64,000 nucleotides of DNA from Pontibacillus marinus BH030004 = DSM 16465 (GCF_000425225.1 NZ_AULJ01000031.1:22958-86957); one strand, 5' to 3'; shown: positions 33,776-42,259, numbered from the stretch's first letter. A program made the numbers and translations. Notes: generated from the letters alone by a model not told the origin.

Positions 33776-35002
33776 TTGATTGAAGCACGCACTAGAACAT
33801 TCTGGACTACAACGATTGCATTGAGCATAGGTTCTTTAGTGATTTTTGCTAATGTATATTTTACCCAACCTATACTACCAGTTTTTACAGAGGAATTTGG
33901 AGTTACCCCTCTAGAGTCTAGTATGTCAGTATCCCTCGTTATTTTGGCATTGGGGCTATCTCTATTCTTTTATGGACCTTTATCGGATAGTTACGGCCGA
34001 AGAGGAATTATGATCATAACCATGCTTTTAGGAACTCTTCTTACATTTACGCTTGTGATAGTACCTTCGTTTAAACTGTTACTGCTCATTCGAATCTTTC
34101 AAGGTGTCCTATTAGCTGGTTTGCCTTCACTTGCTTTAGCCTATATAGGAGAAGAGTATTCTTCAAATTCTATTGCTATAGCGATAGGACTCTTGATCAG
34201 TGGTAACACAATAGGTGGGATGTTCGGTAGGATATTTAGCGGGACTATTACCGATCTTTATAGCTGGCGTACAGCATTTCTATTAATGGGATGTATCAAT
34301 GTCATTCTATCTATTGTGTTTATTCTATTGCTTAGGAAGTCACGAAATTTTAAACCGAAACCCTTTAATTGGAAGGAAGCAATGCAAAATTATAAAGGAC
34401 ATATTTTAAATAAAGAGCTTCGATTCGCTTATATTATAGGTGGGTTACACTTTTTTCTTTTTGTAGGTCACTTTAATTACGTGACGTTTCTACTTAGTAA
34501 ACCACCCTACAATCTACCTTCAACTTGGTTAGGGCTGCTCTTTCTTACATATCTTGCTGGGACATTCAGTTCTTCTATTGCAGGTAAAGTGTCGCTTAGG
34601 ATACAGAAAACTTATTGTATTGCAATTGGTATAGGAATTATGGTTATAGGTTTCGCCGTAACGTTAATACCAAGTGTTTTTGCCATCATATTAGGGCTTT
34701 TATTAAATTGCTTTGGTTTTTTCTTTGCTCATTCTACTGCAAGTTCATGGGTGAGTAAGAGAGCTTTTTATTCAAAAGCCAGTGCATCTGGACTATACTT
34801 AATTTCTTATTATATAGGTGGAAGTCTAGGTCCTTTTTATTTAGATCCTTTCTGGAATTGGATGGGATGGGGAGGAATTGTCCTCGGATGCTATATCGTA
34901 TTAGGAATTACACTGTATTGTACAAGAGCCTTGTATAAAATAGAACGAAATATTGGAGGCGATCGTGTTGAAAAACGTGAGCTTAGCTATCATTCCAGGT
35001 GA
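33776..35002 (+). CDS. MFS transporter (YnfM-like)
   Basis: A TTG start at 33776 follows AAGGAGGGG. The 408-aa protein has 12 helices, with the MFS loop GPLSDSYGRRGIMI between helices 2 and 3 and LLISGNTIGGMFGRIFSG in helix 5. The early ANVYFTQPILPVF segment resembles YnfM-type proteins. The gene overlaps the following dehydrogenase gene by about 38 bases, so the two are translationally coupled. It may transport a hydroxydicarboxylate such as malate or tartrate, or export a product. This is inferred from context only. Confidence 0.85.
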   Translation: MIEARTRTFWTTTIALSIGSLVIFANVYFTQPILPVFTEEFGVTPLESSMSVSLVILALGLSLFFYGPLSDSYGRRGIMIITMLLGTLLTFTLVIVPSFKLLLLIRIFQGVLLAGLPSLALAYIGEEYSSNSIAIAIGLLISGNTIGGMFGRIFSGTITDLYSWRTAFLLMGCINVILSIVFILLLRKSRNFKPKPFNWKEAMQNYKGHILNKELRFAYIIGGLHFFLFVGHFNYVTFLLSKPPYNLPSTWLGLLFLTYLAGTFSSSIAGKVSLRIQKTYCIAIGIGIMVIGFAVTLIPSVFAIILGLLLNCFGFFFAHSTASSWVSKRAFYSKASASGLYLISYYIGGSLGPFYLDPFWNWMGWGGIVLGCYIVLGITLYCTRALYKIERNIGGDRVEKRELSYHSR

Positions 35003-36026
35003 TGGTGTCGGGAGAGAAGTAATGCCTGGAGCGGTGGATGTATTAGATACAATAGCAGACATCCATGGTGGCCTATCCTTTCAGAACACCTGGTATCCGT
35101 ATAGTTGTGATTATTATCTTAAACATGGTCGAATGATGGCAGAGGACGGGCTGGATCAACTCGGTCAACATGATCATATTTTTCTTGGTGCTGTTGGAAA
35201 CCCAAAGCTTGTTCCCGACCACACCTCACTTTGGGGATTATTAATCGCGATACGAAGAGAGTTTCAACAAGTGATCAATGTGCGACCAGCTAAAAAATTG
35301 AGTGGCATTGACTCTCCTTTAAGGCAAAATGAGGACTTTGATTTTGTTGTGGTACGAGAAAACAGCGAAGGTGAGTATAGCGAAGTTGGAGGTCGAATCC
35401 ATCAAGGTGATGATGAAGTAGCCATTCAAAATGCTATTTTCACAAGAAAAACGACGGAGCGTGTCATGAAATATGCTTTTTCATTGGCAGAGAACCGAAG
35501 GAAATATGTAATGAGCGCTACAAAATCAAATGGAATTGTCCATTCCATGCCTTTTTGGGATGAAGTGTTCAACGATGTTGGGGATGGTTATCCATCTATA
35601 GATCAGGCTTCCAGTCACATTGATGCATTAGCAGCTTCGCTAGTTTCAAAGCCACATGAACTGGATGTTGTTGTCGCGAGTAATTTATTTGGAGATATAC
35701 TGACGGATATTGGAGCTGCCATTATGGGAAGTATCGGAGTAGCACCAGCAGCTAATCTAAATGTAAATGGAAAGTATCCATCTATGTTTGAACCTGTGCA
35801 CGGATCAGCACCAGATATAGAAGGGAAAGGGATCGCGAATCCAATTGGACAAATTTGGACAGGGAAGATGTTGCTTGACCATATAGGTGAACATGAACTA
35901 AGTACGTTTTTACTAAGTACGATTGAAGAGGTATTAGCTGACGGTTTTAAAACTCAGGATATAGGTGGCAACTCTTCTACAGGAGAAGTAATTTCAGAAA
36001 TTGTTCGTCGTTTAAAAATTAATTAA
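34965..36026 (+). CDS. Tartrate/D-malate dehydrogenase (beta-decarboxylating)
   Basis: The protein belongs to the isocitrate/isopropylmalate dehydrogenase family: IPGDGVGREVMPGAVDVLD, the IRREFQQVINVRPAKKL substrate segment, VVRENSEGEYSEVGGR, a catalytic Lys in SATKSNGIVHSMPFWDEVF, and FEPVHGSAPDIEGKGIANP. It aligns best with YcsA/TtuC-type enzymes that oxidise D-malate or tartrate to pyruvate or oxaloglycolate with NAD+. GTG 34965 and TTG 34968 both suit the GGAGG site, while the earlier TTG at 34953 overlaps it. Proximity to dctPQM suggests a D-malate/tartrate catabolic unit. Confidence 0.88.
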   Translation: MLKNVSLAIIPGDGVGREVMPGAVDVLDTIADIHGGLSFQNTWYPYSCDYYLKHGRMMAEDGLDQLGQHDHIFLGAVGNPKLVPDHTSLWGLLIAIRREFQQVINVRPAKKLSGIDSPLRQNEDFDFVVVRENSEGEYSEVGGRIHQGDDEVAIQNAIFTRKTTERVMKYAFSLAENRRKYVMSATKSNGIVHSMPFWDEVFNDVGDGYPSIDQASSHIDALAASLVSKPHELDVVVASNLFGDILTDIGAAIMGSIGVAPAANLNVNGKYPSMFEPVHGSAPDIEGKGIANPIGQIWTGKMLLDHIGEHELSTFLLSTIEEVLADGFKTQDIGGNSSTGEVISEIVRRLKIN

Positions 36027-36037
36027 TGGAGCAGATA

Positions 36038-36073
36038 AAGCGCATGTAGAGAAGAGTTCTACATGCGCTTTTG
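36038..36073. terminator. Bidirectional terminator after the dehydrogenase
   Basis: AAAGCGCATGTAGA pairs with TCTACATGCGCTTTT between convergent genes. Confidence 0.92.
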
Positions 36074-36084
36074 AATATATGATC

Positions 36085-37074
36085 TTACTCCAACAACATA
36101 TCCACAACCTTCAACGAAGCCAAAGCATCCTCACCTGTAATGAAAGGCTCTGTATCCTGAATAACCGAATCGACAAAAGAATCAATAACACCTGAGTTAG
36201 GATGATGGGGAAGTTCTGGCTTTTGAACCTCTCCATCAGGGGTCTCAATGGCTAAAGGAACATCTTTTTCTGGATAGATTTTGATGATTCCCTTTTCACA
36301 GTAGATTGTGGTGCTGTTGTCTTGTTTCCCATAATACGTCCATGAAAATGAAGCTGTACCGATTCGACCTTTTTTCGTTTTTAATGCACAAACGAGGTTA
36401 TCGCACACTTCGATCGGCTCCCCGTTTTCGTCGACCTTGTCTAAAGCACCTTTAAATGAATGTCCATCAGTGATTTCATCATCTAATAGGTAATGGATTA
36501 GATCAATTTTATGAATACCAAGGTCTCCAACGACACCTGATACAGAGCGATCCTTTTTGAAAAACCACGTACTATTCGTTTTGTTATATCCCCAGTGTTC
36601 AGGTCCTTTATGGCCGAAGCTCGTTTTAAAAGTGAGGACTTTCCCTAATTCTTCATTATGTATAATCTCTTTTGCTTTCTGATGAGGGGCATCGAAGCGT
36701 TGGTTATGAGCGACCATTAACTTCTTACCTGAATTGTGTTGGATTTCAACCATCTTTTCGGCTTCTTCCAAACTAGTAGCTAAAGGTTTTTCACACAATA
36801 CATGTTTTCCTTTACGCAAAGCTTTTGTGGTGTTAATTGGATGGTTTTCATTGGAAGAGCAATCACTAATTGCTGAGATCGATGGGTCATCGAGAAGATC
36901 TTCAATGGTTTCAGCTACACGACCGTTGAATGTTTCAGCCAGTGCTTGTGCACGTTCAGGGTTCCGGTCATAAAACACAATCTCTTTAACATTGGGGTTC
37001 TCTTGATATTCCGGTGCATGGCGGTTTTTCGTTATGGATCCACAGCCAATTATTCCAACATTGATTTGGTTCAT
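36085..37074 (-). CDS. Gfo/Idh/MocA-family NAD(P)-dependent oxidoreductase
   Basis: The 329-aa protein has an N-terminal Rossmann motif (NVGIIGCGSITKNRHAPEY), the family CEKPLATSLEEAEKM motif near residue 94, and a second-domain segment VVGDLGIHKIDLIHYLL with the likely catalytic Asp and His. Members oxidise sugars or inositols, but the substrate is not indicated by the context. GGTGGTAC precedes the ATG. It is monocistronic between two hairpin terminators. Confidence 0.9.
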   Translation of the reverse strand: MNQINVGIIGCGSITKNRHAPEYQENPNVKEIVFYDRNPERAQALAETFNGRVAETIEDLLDDPSISAISDCSSNENHPINTTKALRKGKHVLCEKPLATSLEEAEKMVEIQHNSGKKLMVAHNQRFDAPHQKAKEIIHNEELGKVLTFKTSFGHKGPEHWGYNKTNSTWFFKKDRSVSGVVGDLGIHKIDLIHYLLDDEITDGHSFKGALDKVDENGEPIEVCDNLVCALKTKKGRIGTASFSWTYYGKQDNSTTIYCEKGIIKIYPEKDVPLAIETPDGEVQKPELPHHPNSGVIDSFVDSVIQDTEPFITGEDALASLKVVDMLLE

Positions 37075-37260
37075 GTTTCTGTACCACCTTTTTCAATCCG
37101 TTTCCTTTATTTTAACAGACACAAATCTATAGATGGATACATCTTGAAATGTTACCAAAAGGCGGACGAGATTTCGTTCTCTAGTCTGACGAAATTTTAT
37201 TAAAAATTTTGTAACTTTAAAGAGGGTTGTTCGTAAAGATAATAACCTTACTAAAAAGAA

Positions 37261-37335
37261 AAGAGGGAGCAGCCTGTTTCAATTATGACCTCCCCAGGTA
37301 TAAATTGATCGACGTGCTCCCTCTTGCTTTTTTTA
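37261..37335. terminator. Long nested hairpin downstream of azoR (bidirectional)
   Basis: AAGAGGGAGCA (37261-37271) pairs perfectly with TGCTCCCTCTT (37315-37325), with T-rich tracts outside both arms. The 43-base loop contains a second imperfect stem (CAATTATGACCT with AGGTATAAATTG). It is unusually elaborate for a simple terminator and may be a small structured RNA. The flanking stretch 37075-37260 shows no gene. Confidence 0.7.
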
Positions 37336-37359
37336 AGATTTTGTTGGGGGAATTATCCT

Positions 37360-37986
37360 CTAAAAGGACTGAGCTGTCTGTTCAGTTCTCTCTAACCCAT
37401 CCGCAATAATTTCTTCTGCTTTATGAGGATATTGATTATGTCCTTCAACCACCAATGTTGTGATATCCGTAACTCCCCAGAAGTTAAGCATGTTTGTTAC
37501 ATAATTTACAGCCATTTCAGCAGATTGAGCAGGTCCTTCAGAATAAACACCACCACGAGCATTTAGAAGAACCACTTTTTTATCTGGTAGTAAACCGACT
37601 GGACCCTCTTCTGTATAGCGGAATGTTTTGCCGCTTTGAGCAAGGTAATCAAAATACGTGTGAAGAACGGCTGGGATTGTGAAATTCCAAAGTGGGAAAG
37701 CGAAGACTACTTTATCAGCCTCAAGAAATTGATTGAGATACTTGCTAACTGTTTTTGTAGCTTCCTGTTCTTCTTCTGTTAACTCCATTTCTTTAGATAG
37801 CTTAAACATCCCATTAATTTTATTGGTGTCATAATACCCTAAATTTTCTTCGAATAGGTCAAGCTCTGTGACCTGATCTTCAGGATTCTCTTCTTTATAT
37901 TTATCAAGAAATGTATGGTAAAGCTTAACACTCACTGACTGTTCGATTGGTCGTGAATTTGCTTTTACAAAAAGTACGTTTGCCAT
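37360..37986 (-). CDS. azoR: FMN-dependent NADH-azoreductase
   Basis: The 208-aa flavodoxin-fold protein of the AzoR/YocJ family starts MANVLFVKANSRPIEQSVSV. It has the FMN-binding segment VFAFPLWNFTIPAVLHTYFDYL and the ARGGVYSEGP loop that contacts the isoalloxazine ring. It reduces quinones and azo compounds with NADH, protecting against electrophiles. Two or three GTTG-N6-CAAC dyads lie upstream, and a MarR regulator gene follows at 38108. Confidence 0.92.
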   Translation of the reverse strand: MANVLFVKANSRPIEQSVSVKLYHTFLDKYKEENPEDQVTELDLFEENLGYYDTNKINGMFKLSKEMELTEEEQEATKTVSKYLNQFLEADKVVFAFPLWNFTIPAVLHTYFDYLAQSGKTFRYTEEGPVGLLPDKKVVLLNARGGVYSEGPAQSAEMAVNYVTNMLNFWGVTDITTLVVEGHNQYPHKAEEIIADGLERTEQTAQSF

Positions 37987-38013
37987 AAAAAATACCTCCA
38001 GTTATATACTCTA

Positions 38014-38089
38014 GTTGTTTTTGCAACGATTGTGTATCGAGAAGTTGTTGTAGCAACTAAATTCCGTAAAAAATGGTTGTTATAGCAAC
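38014..38089. promoter_or_regulatory. Three MarR-type operator dyads upstream of azoR
   Basis: GTTG-N6-CAAC occurs at 38014-38027, 38044-38057 and 38076-38089, the middle one extended to AGTTGTTGTAGCAACT. The sites are about 30 bases apart, on one face of the helix. They lie between the azoR start and the marR stop codon. Confidence 0.72.
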
Positions 38090-38107
38090 AATTGGATGGA
38101 GATGTCC

Positions 38108-38539
38108 TTATTTACCTTGGACATTCTGGTCAATTTTAGAGAGCAATCTCTCTAGTTCTTGGATTTCCTCATTCGAAATACCCTGTGTGACTACATCATT
38201 AAATTCCTCAGCTACAGGAATTACTTTTTCGCCAAGGTCTTTGCCATTCTCAGTAAGGTATAACATTAACGAACGACGATCTTCCTTAGGGTGTGCTCGC
38301 TTAATGAATCCCTTTTTCTCTAAGCTTGAAGCCATACGAGCAATATTGGTTTTGTCTTTATTAAGCTTCTCAGCAAGCTGGTTTTGGGTTAGACCGTCTC
38401 TTTCCCAAAGGAGCATCATGACCAAATTTTGCTCAGGTGCGAGATTAAAATCCTCTAATTTGGATTTAATATATTTGGTTAAGTTTAAGTCTGTTTGATG
38501 TATCTTGATACTAATGTAGTCTTGAAATCCTAACTTCAC
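38108..38539 (-). CDS. MarR-family transcriptional regulator
   Basis: The 143-aa winged-helix protein has the recognition region LTQNQLAEKLNKDKTNIARMASSLEKKGFI and the wing KEDRRSLMLYLTENG. No conserved N-terminal sensing Cys is present, so redox sensing through a YodB-like Cys is unlikely. A GGAGGAACCG site precedes the ATG. The GTTG-N6-CAAC dyad appears before this gene, before azoR and before the pirin gene, so it probably represses all three. Confidence 0.9.
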   Translation of the reverse strand: MKLGFQDYISIKIHQTDLNLTKYIKSKLEDFNLAPEQNLVMMLLWERDGLTQNQLAEKLNKDKTNIARMASSLEKKGFIKRAHPKEDRRSLMLYLTENGKDLGEKVIPVAEEFNDVVTQGISNEEIQELERLLSKIDQNVQGK

Positions 38540-38556
38540 AAACGGTTCCTCCTAAT

Positions 38557-38574
38557 TAGTTGCTACACAAACTA
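38557..38574. promoter_or_regulatory. Operator-like dyad upstream of the MarR gene
   Basis: TAGTTGCTACACAAACTA is an imperfect dyad of the same family as the azoR sites, located just upstream of the regulator's ribosome site, as expected for autoregulation. Confidence 0.62.
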
Positions 38575-38735
38575 TTACACTTCAGTTAGTATAAATAGTC
38601 CGGCCAAACTTGTCAATTCACATATTGAAAAATGTAAAAGGTTTGATTTGGAGGGGGTGATATGTTCTAATTTATACAAAACAAGCTATTAAGAATTCAA
38701 TGAAAATTACAGAAATATTGTTAATCTACACCCTA

Positions 38736-38753
38736 TAGTTGCTATGGCGACTA
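38736..38753. promoter_or_regulatory. Operator-like dyad upstream of the pirin gene
   Basis: TAGTTGCTATGGCGACTA lies 40 bases before the pirin start. It differs from the perfect dyad by one base. Confidence 0.62.
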
Positions 38754-38792
38754 TTTGATTTGAAGATTATATTTTGAAGGGAGATCGTCAAC

Positions 38793-39668
38793 ATGTCCGA
38801 GGATCGTAAAGAACCATTCAAACGAAATGTAAAAGACTCTTGGTATGTTCAATACGAGGAAATGAACTTTCCTGCTATTCAAAAAGGCTGGGTATTGCCC
38901 GTTGACCGTTGGGAGGACTTCGATCCATTTATTTTGATGGCAGAGGATTGGTTTAAAAAAGGTACCTTCCCTGATCATCCGCATAGAGGGTTCCAAACGG
39001 TTACGTATGTAATTGATGGAAGGCTCGAGCATATTGATAACGGTGGTGGTCGCGATATCCTAGAGCCCGGTGATGTTCAATATATGAATGCAGGCTGGGC
39101 TGCTCGTCATGCTGAAGATGGTGTGGAGGATGATATTGCGCATACCCTGCAGTTATGGCTGAATCTGCCTCAGGATAAGAAAGAAACCAAAACCATTTAC
39201 CAAAACATTTATTCAGAAGATACTCCTGTAGTGAATTTTGATGGGGGTTCTGTAAAGGTTTATTCTGGTAAGGTTGCTGGTGTTGAGGGGCCTATGGATT
39301 CTATTGTGCCGATTACACTATCTGAGGTGAACTTAGCTGAGGGAAATGAGTACACACTAGACTTACCTGAAGATCATAATGCTTTCTTATATGTTCTTTC
39401 AGGTGAGGTAGAAGTTGGGGAAGAAAAACATAACCTAGCAAAACATGGTGTAGCTACGTTAACCTACCAAGATCATGGAAATCCTGATGCTTCAAGCGAG
39501 CTTACTTTAAAGGCAAATCGGAGACGTACTAGAGTGCTCGTTTACTCAGGCAAGCCTATTAAAGAAAACGTTGTACCTTATGGACCTTTTGTAATGAATT
39601 CAATGGATGAAATTAAAAAAGCCTTTCAAGATTTCCAGCAAGGGAAGTTTGGACCCCCTGCGATTTGA
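38793..39668 (+). CDS. Pirin-family bicupin (quercetinase-like)
   Basis: The 291-aa protein has the N-terminal cupin metal motif FPDHPHRGFQTVTYVIDGRLEH (two His, Glu and His ligands), followed by GDVQYMNAGWAARHAED and a second degenerate cupin (LYVLSGEVEVGEEKH). Pirins are metal-binding proteins, and some show quercetin 2,3-dioxygenase activity. GAAGGGAGATC precedes the ATG. Shared operators suggest it belongs to the azoR/MarR electrophile or quinone response. Confidence 0.9.
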   Translation: MSEDRKEPFKRNVKDSWYVQYEEMNFPAIQKGWVLPVDRWEDFDPFILMAEDWFKKGTFPDHPHRGFQTVTYVIDGRLEHIDNGGGRDILEPGDVQYMNAGWAARHAEDGVEDDIAHTLQLWLNLPQDKKETKTIYQNIYSEDTPVVNFDGGSVKVYSGKVAGVEGPMDSIVPITLSEVNLAEGNEYTLDLPEDHNAFLYVLSGEVEVGEEKHNLAKHGVATLTYQDHGNPDASSELTLKANRRRTRVLVYSGKPIKENVVPYGPFVMNSMDEIKKAFQDFQQGKFGPPAI

Positions 39669-39679
39669 GGCTATATGAA

Positions 39680-39718
39680 AAAAGAAGGATCACGGCATAA
39701 TCGTGATCCTTCTTTTTA
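39680..39718. terminator. Bidirectional terminator after the pirin gene
   Basis: AGAAGGATCACG and CGTGATCCTTCT form a 12-bp stem with flanking A and T runs. It touches the stop codon of the next minus-strand gene. Confidence 0.92.
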
Positions 39719-40174
39719 TTGAGACGACTCCCAAACATTCATACTCTGCATCGTTTCTTTTGCCTGAGTCAATGTGGATTCAGCGACATCTTGCCATCTG
39801 ATAATCTGTTCCACAAAAGGCCTCCATTTATCATTTGCGTTTTCCTTCATGATTTGAAGACCTTCACGTACACCTTTGTCTTGCCTTTGAGCGTTTTTGA
39901 TACAAGATACCGCAGTTGTAACGATATATGGATCAGTCTCGCCAGCGGTTAATCGATAAGCAGACCCTGATGCTGTTACTCTGTGATAAGATGCTGGCAC
40001 AAGGTGATCGTGCATTTTCGTGTTCCCTTTAAGATCCTCTGTTTCAGGATTGTAAAGCATTTGCGTACTCATGGAACAAACCATACCTTCTGCATACAAG
40101 CTTTGCTGAAGTAATGTGAAAACATCTGCCCAACCATTCTGTCTATAGTAAGGATAAGGATACATATAATACAT
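39716..40174 (-). CDS. Hypothetical Tyr/Pro-rich N-terminus protein (152 aa)
   Basis: ATG 40174 is chosen because AAGGGAGGAG lies at the right distance, inside the longer open frame that begins at 40234. The product starts MYYMYPYPYYRQNGW, a tyrosine- and proline-rich opening reminiscent of spore coat proteins, and is otherwise soluble and helical. I do not recognise a family. A spore or coat association is a guess from composition. Confidence 0.6.
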   Translation of the reverse strand: MYYMYPYPYYRQNGWADVFTLLQQSLYAEGMVCSMSTQMLYNPETEDLKGNTKMHDHLVPASYHRVTASGSAYRLTAGETDPYIVTTAVSCIKNAQRQDKGVREGLQIMKENANDKWRPFVEQIIRWQDVAESTLTQAKETMQSMNVWESSQ

Positions 40175-40220
40175 TTCGAGAATCTCCTCCCTTAGGTGAT
40201 TTCTACATGTATATGTATCG

Positions 40221-40553
40221 TTAAGCATTACCATGATAAGTAGACCTGATGATATATAATACAGAACTATAGCATACAGCTCCAGCCAAATAAGCCACTA
40301 AGTCCAAAATATCGGAAACATTCCCTGTAACATAAAGAGGAGCGACGAACTCCCAATAAAGGCTAGCTAGTGCTACGATCAAAAGCTGTATAAACCATTT
40401 ATTAATCAGTACAGAATGCTTATATTTGCTCAAGCTGATTAAAATTTGAATCCATGCAACCATAAACCAACCGGCCATCACATCATTCAAATAACCGTGT
40501 ATAAATAGGTTTGTCGTAACTTCTTTCAAATAAAAATGATTAAAAAGGTACAA
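40221..40553 (-). CDS. Hypothetical four-helix membrane protein
   Basis: The open frame encodes helices around YLNDVMAGWFMVAWIQILISL and LLIVALASLYWEFVAPLYV, ending DLVAYLAGAVCYSSVLYIIR, a plausible VanZ-like small membrane protein. The start is uncertain: the frame opens at 40718 inside the zinc-ribbon gene. The first plausible codon after that gene ends is TTG 40553, with a weak ribosome site. It is probably translated from the same transcript as the zinc-ribbon gene. Confidence 0.5.
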   Translation of the reverse strand: MYLFNHFYLKEVTTNLFIHGYLNDVMAGWFMVAWIQILISLSKYKHSVLINKWFIQLLIVALASLYWEFVAPLYVTGNVSDILDLVAYLAGAVCYSSVLYIIRSTYHGNA

Positions 40554-40582
40554 TAAACCTATGAGACAAATCGAGAAGTAGT

Positions 40583-40774
40583 TTAAATGAATGAAAGAAT
40601 AATAATCGCTACGACGACAGCTCCAACCACGCCCCAAAACCCCAAACCCTGGCTTTCTTTTGATTGAGGAGGTGGTGTGCTTGGTGTTGGCTTTAAAGGG
40701 TGCCCGCATTGAGGACATGATTTTGCCTGCGTGGATACTTGATTATCGCAAGCAGGACATTTGATCAAACTCAT
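40583..40774 (-). CDS. Small zinc-ribbon membrane protein (63 aa)
   Basis: ATG 40774 follows CAGAGGTGAAATT, while the frame's earlier start at 40873 has no ribosome site. The product begins MSLIKCPACDNQVSTQAKSC and continues PQCGHPL, a double-CxxC zinc ribbon. A proline-rich linker and a C-terminal membrane helix (GVVGAVVVAIIILSFI) follow. Such proteins are common in Bacilli and have no defined role. Confidence 0.72.
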   Translation of the reverse strand: MSLIKCPACDNQVSTQAKSCPQCGHPLKPTPSTPPPQSKESQGLGFWGVVGAVVVAIIILSFI

Positions 40775-41046
40775 AATTTCACCTCTGAACTTCAAATGGA
40801 TTATGTATAACTCTCTTCTTAGTACTTTATTATAAAAGTGATTAAAGATACAATACTTACCAAGAAATATCATCCAAATTATTTTAGTTATGAAAGAACT
40901 ATAATAAGTGAAAATTCTAGCGGAGTTTTATAGAATTACCTGTTACCAAGTATGTGAAAATGAAGAATTTCATAATTTGCCTACTATTGCCTGACTATTA
41001 AAAGCCTTATATAATAAACATAATTACAAATGTGGGAGGTGGGAAA

Positions 41047-41667
41047 ATGAAATCAGAATCACTGATCTTACAGAAATTAGATCAATTAGATGAACGTATT
41101 CAAGAAACAAATGATCGTTTGGAACAAGGCTTGCAAGAAACAAATGGAAGAATGGAACAAGGCTTGCAAGAAACAAATGGAAGAATGGAACAAGGCTTGC
41201 AAGAAACAAATGGAAGAATGGAACAAGGCTTGCAAGAAACAAATGGAAGAATGGAACAAGGCTTGCAAGAAACAAATGGAAGAATGGAACAAGGCTTGCA
41301 AGCAACAAATGAACGAATGGAAAAAAGCTTGCAAGCAACAAATGAACGAATGGAAAAAAGCTTGCAAGAAACAAATGAGAGAATGGAAGCGGAGTTACAA
41401 GCAACAAATAACAGGTTAGAAGCAGGTTTCCAAGAAACCAATAAACGAATAGAGACAGGTTTTCAAGAAATGGATACTCGTATCGGGAAGTTAGAGAACA
41501 ATATTATTAATGGGCTCGCACCATACTTTGAGAACATCGAAAAGCATGTAGATGAAAAGGCTGAAGAAATTAAAGAGTCTGTTGAATCTCATGATCAAAT
41601 CTTAGACACTCTATCCTCAAGAACGATTCGGCATGAATCTGAAATCAGGAAGTTTAAAAAAGATTAA
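41047..41667 (+). CDS. Hendecad-repeat coiled-coil protein (206 aa)
   Basis: ATG 41047 follows GGGAGGTGGG. Residues ~19-150 are twelve 11-residue units of type QETNGRMEQGL, a hendecad pattern that predicts a long right-handed or straight coiled coil. Five successive units are identical at the DNA level. The C-terminal ~55 residues are a non-repetitive helix (KLENNIINGLAPYFENIEKH ...). There is no signal peptide or membrane segment. The function is unknown; similar tracts occur in structural and phage-tail-like proteins. Other open frames over the same bases arise from the repeat and are not genes. Confidence 0.72.
   Translation: MKSESLILQKLDQLDERIQETNDRLEQGLQETNGRMEQGLQETNGRMEQGLQETNGRMEQGLQETNGRMEQGLQETNGRMEQGLQATNERMEKSLQATNERMEKSLQETNERMEAELQATNNRLEAGFQETNKRIETGFQEMDTRIGKLENNIINGLAPYFENIEKHVDEKAEEIKESVESHDQILDTLSSRTIRHESEIRKFKKD
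41101..41496 (+). repeat. Twelve tandem 33-bp units within the coiled-coil gene
   Basis: Units begin every 33 bases from 41101. Those at 41134, 41167, 41200, 41233 and 41266 are identical, those at 41299 and 41332 are identical to each other, and the remainder have diverged. The identical block suggests recent expansion by slippage or unequal recombination. Confidence 0.92.
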
Positions 41668-41785
41668 CCCCCGTCATTGAACAATTACACCTCTTACAAA
41701 CCAACTAAATCAATCATTTTTATAAAAGGACAAGCCTCTTTATTCCTTAGTCATAAAGGAAAGAAACTATTATTAAAAAAATATA

Positions 41786-41943
41786 GTGACATCTGTTTGG
41801 TTGGTGTGCTATAATGAAAATTAATTATTGATGTTCGTGTACGAGTGAAAGGGAAAGTAATGAAAGTTGCTTCGTCTTGAATGAATATGTTGAGCAAAAA
41901 TAGTAATCTAATTGTGGATTAATTCCACGCAGGAGGTAACATT
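41786..41943 (+). promoter_or_regulatory. Promoter and long 5' leader of the cold-shock gene
   Basis: GTGACA (41786-41791), 18 bases, then TATAAT (41810-41815) with an extended -10 TGC. Transcription from about 41822 would leave a leader of about 120 bases before the CAGGAGGT ribosome site. Long leaders are typical of cold-shock mRNAs, where they control stability and translation at low temperature. Confidence 0.68.
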
Positions 41944-42141
41944 ATGTTACAAGGTACAGTTAAATGGTTTAACGCAGAAAAAGGTTTTGGATTCATCGAA
42001 GTAGAAGGTCAAGACGATGTATTCGTTCACTTCTCTGCTATTCAAGACGAAGGCTTCAAAACTTTAGAAGAAAACCAAACAGTTTCTTTTGAAATCGTTG
42101 AAGGTAACCGTGGCCCACAGGCTGCTAACGTTCAAAAGTAA
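41944..42141 (+). CDS. csp: Cold shock protein (CspA family)
   Basis: The 65-aa single OB-fold protein has RNP1 (KGFGFIEV) and RNP2 (VFVHFSAI), starting [20 protein letters not shown]. It binds single-stranded RNA as a chaperone. A strong AGGAGGT site and a compact terminator (42155-42187) define a monocistronic unit. It is acidic, as is usual for Csp proteins and consistent with a halophile-like proteome. Confidence 0.96.
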   Translation: MLQGTVKWFNAEKGFGFIEVEGQDDVFVHFSAIQDEGFKTLEENQTVSFEIVEGNRGPQAANVQK

Positions 42142-42154
42142 TTGATCCTTTAAG

Positions 42155-42187
42155 AAAAAGACTTCCATTCGTGGGAGTCTTTTTTTA
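42155..42187 (+). terminator. csp terminator
   Basis: AAAGACTTCC pairs with GGGAGTCTTT, followed by T residues, 14 bases after the stop codon. Confidence 0.9.
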
Positions 42188-42259
42188 TATGTGTAAAAGA
42201 CAAGGATTTCATAAGGTTCCATCGAATACATAGATAGACCATTTATTAGGAGGTACATG

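Noticed and set aside
41024..41441. Three or four overlapping open frames on both strands
   Set aside because: They all arise because the 33-bp unit lacks stops in several frames. Only the frame from 41047 has a ribosome site and a non-repetitive continuation.
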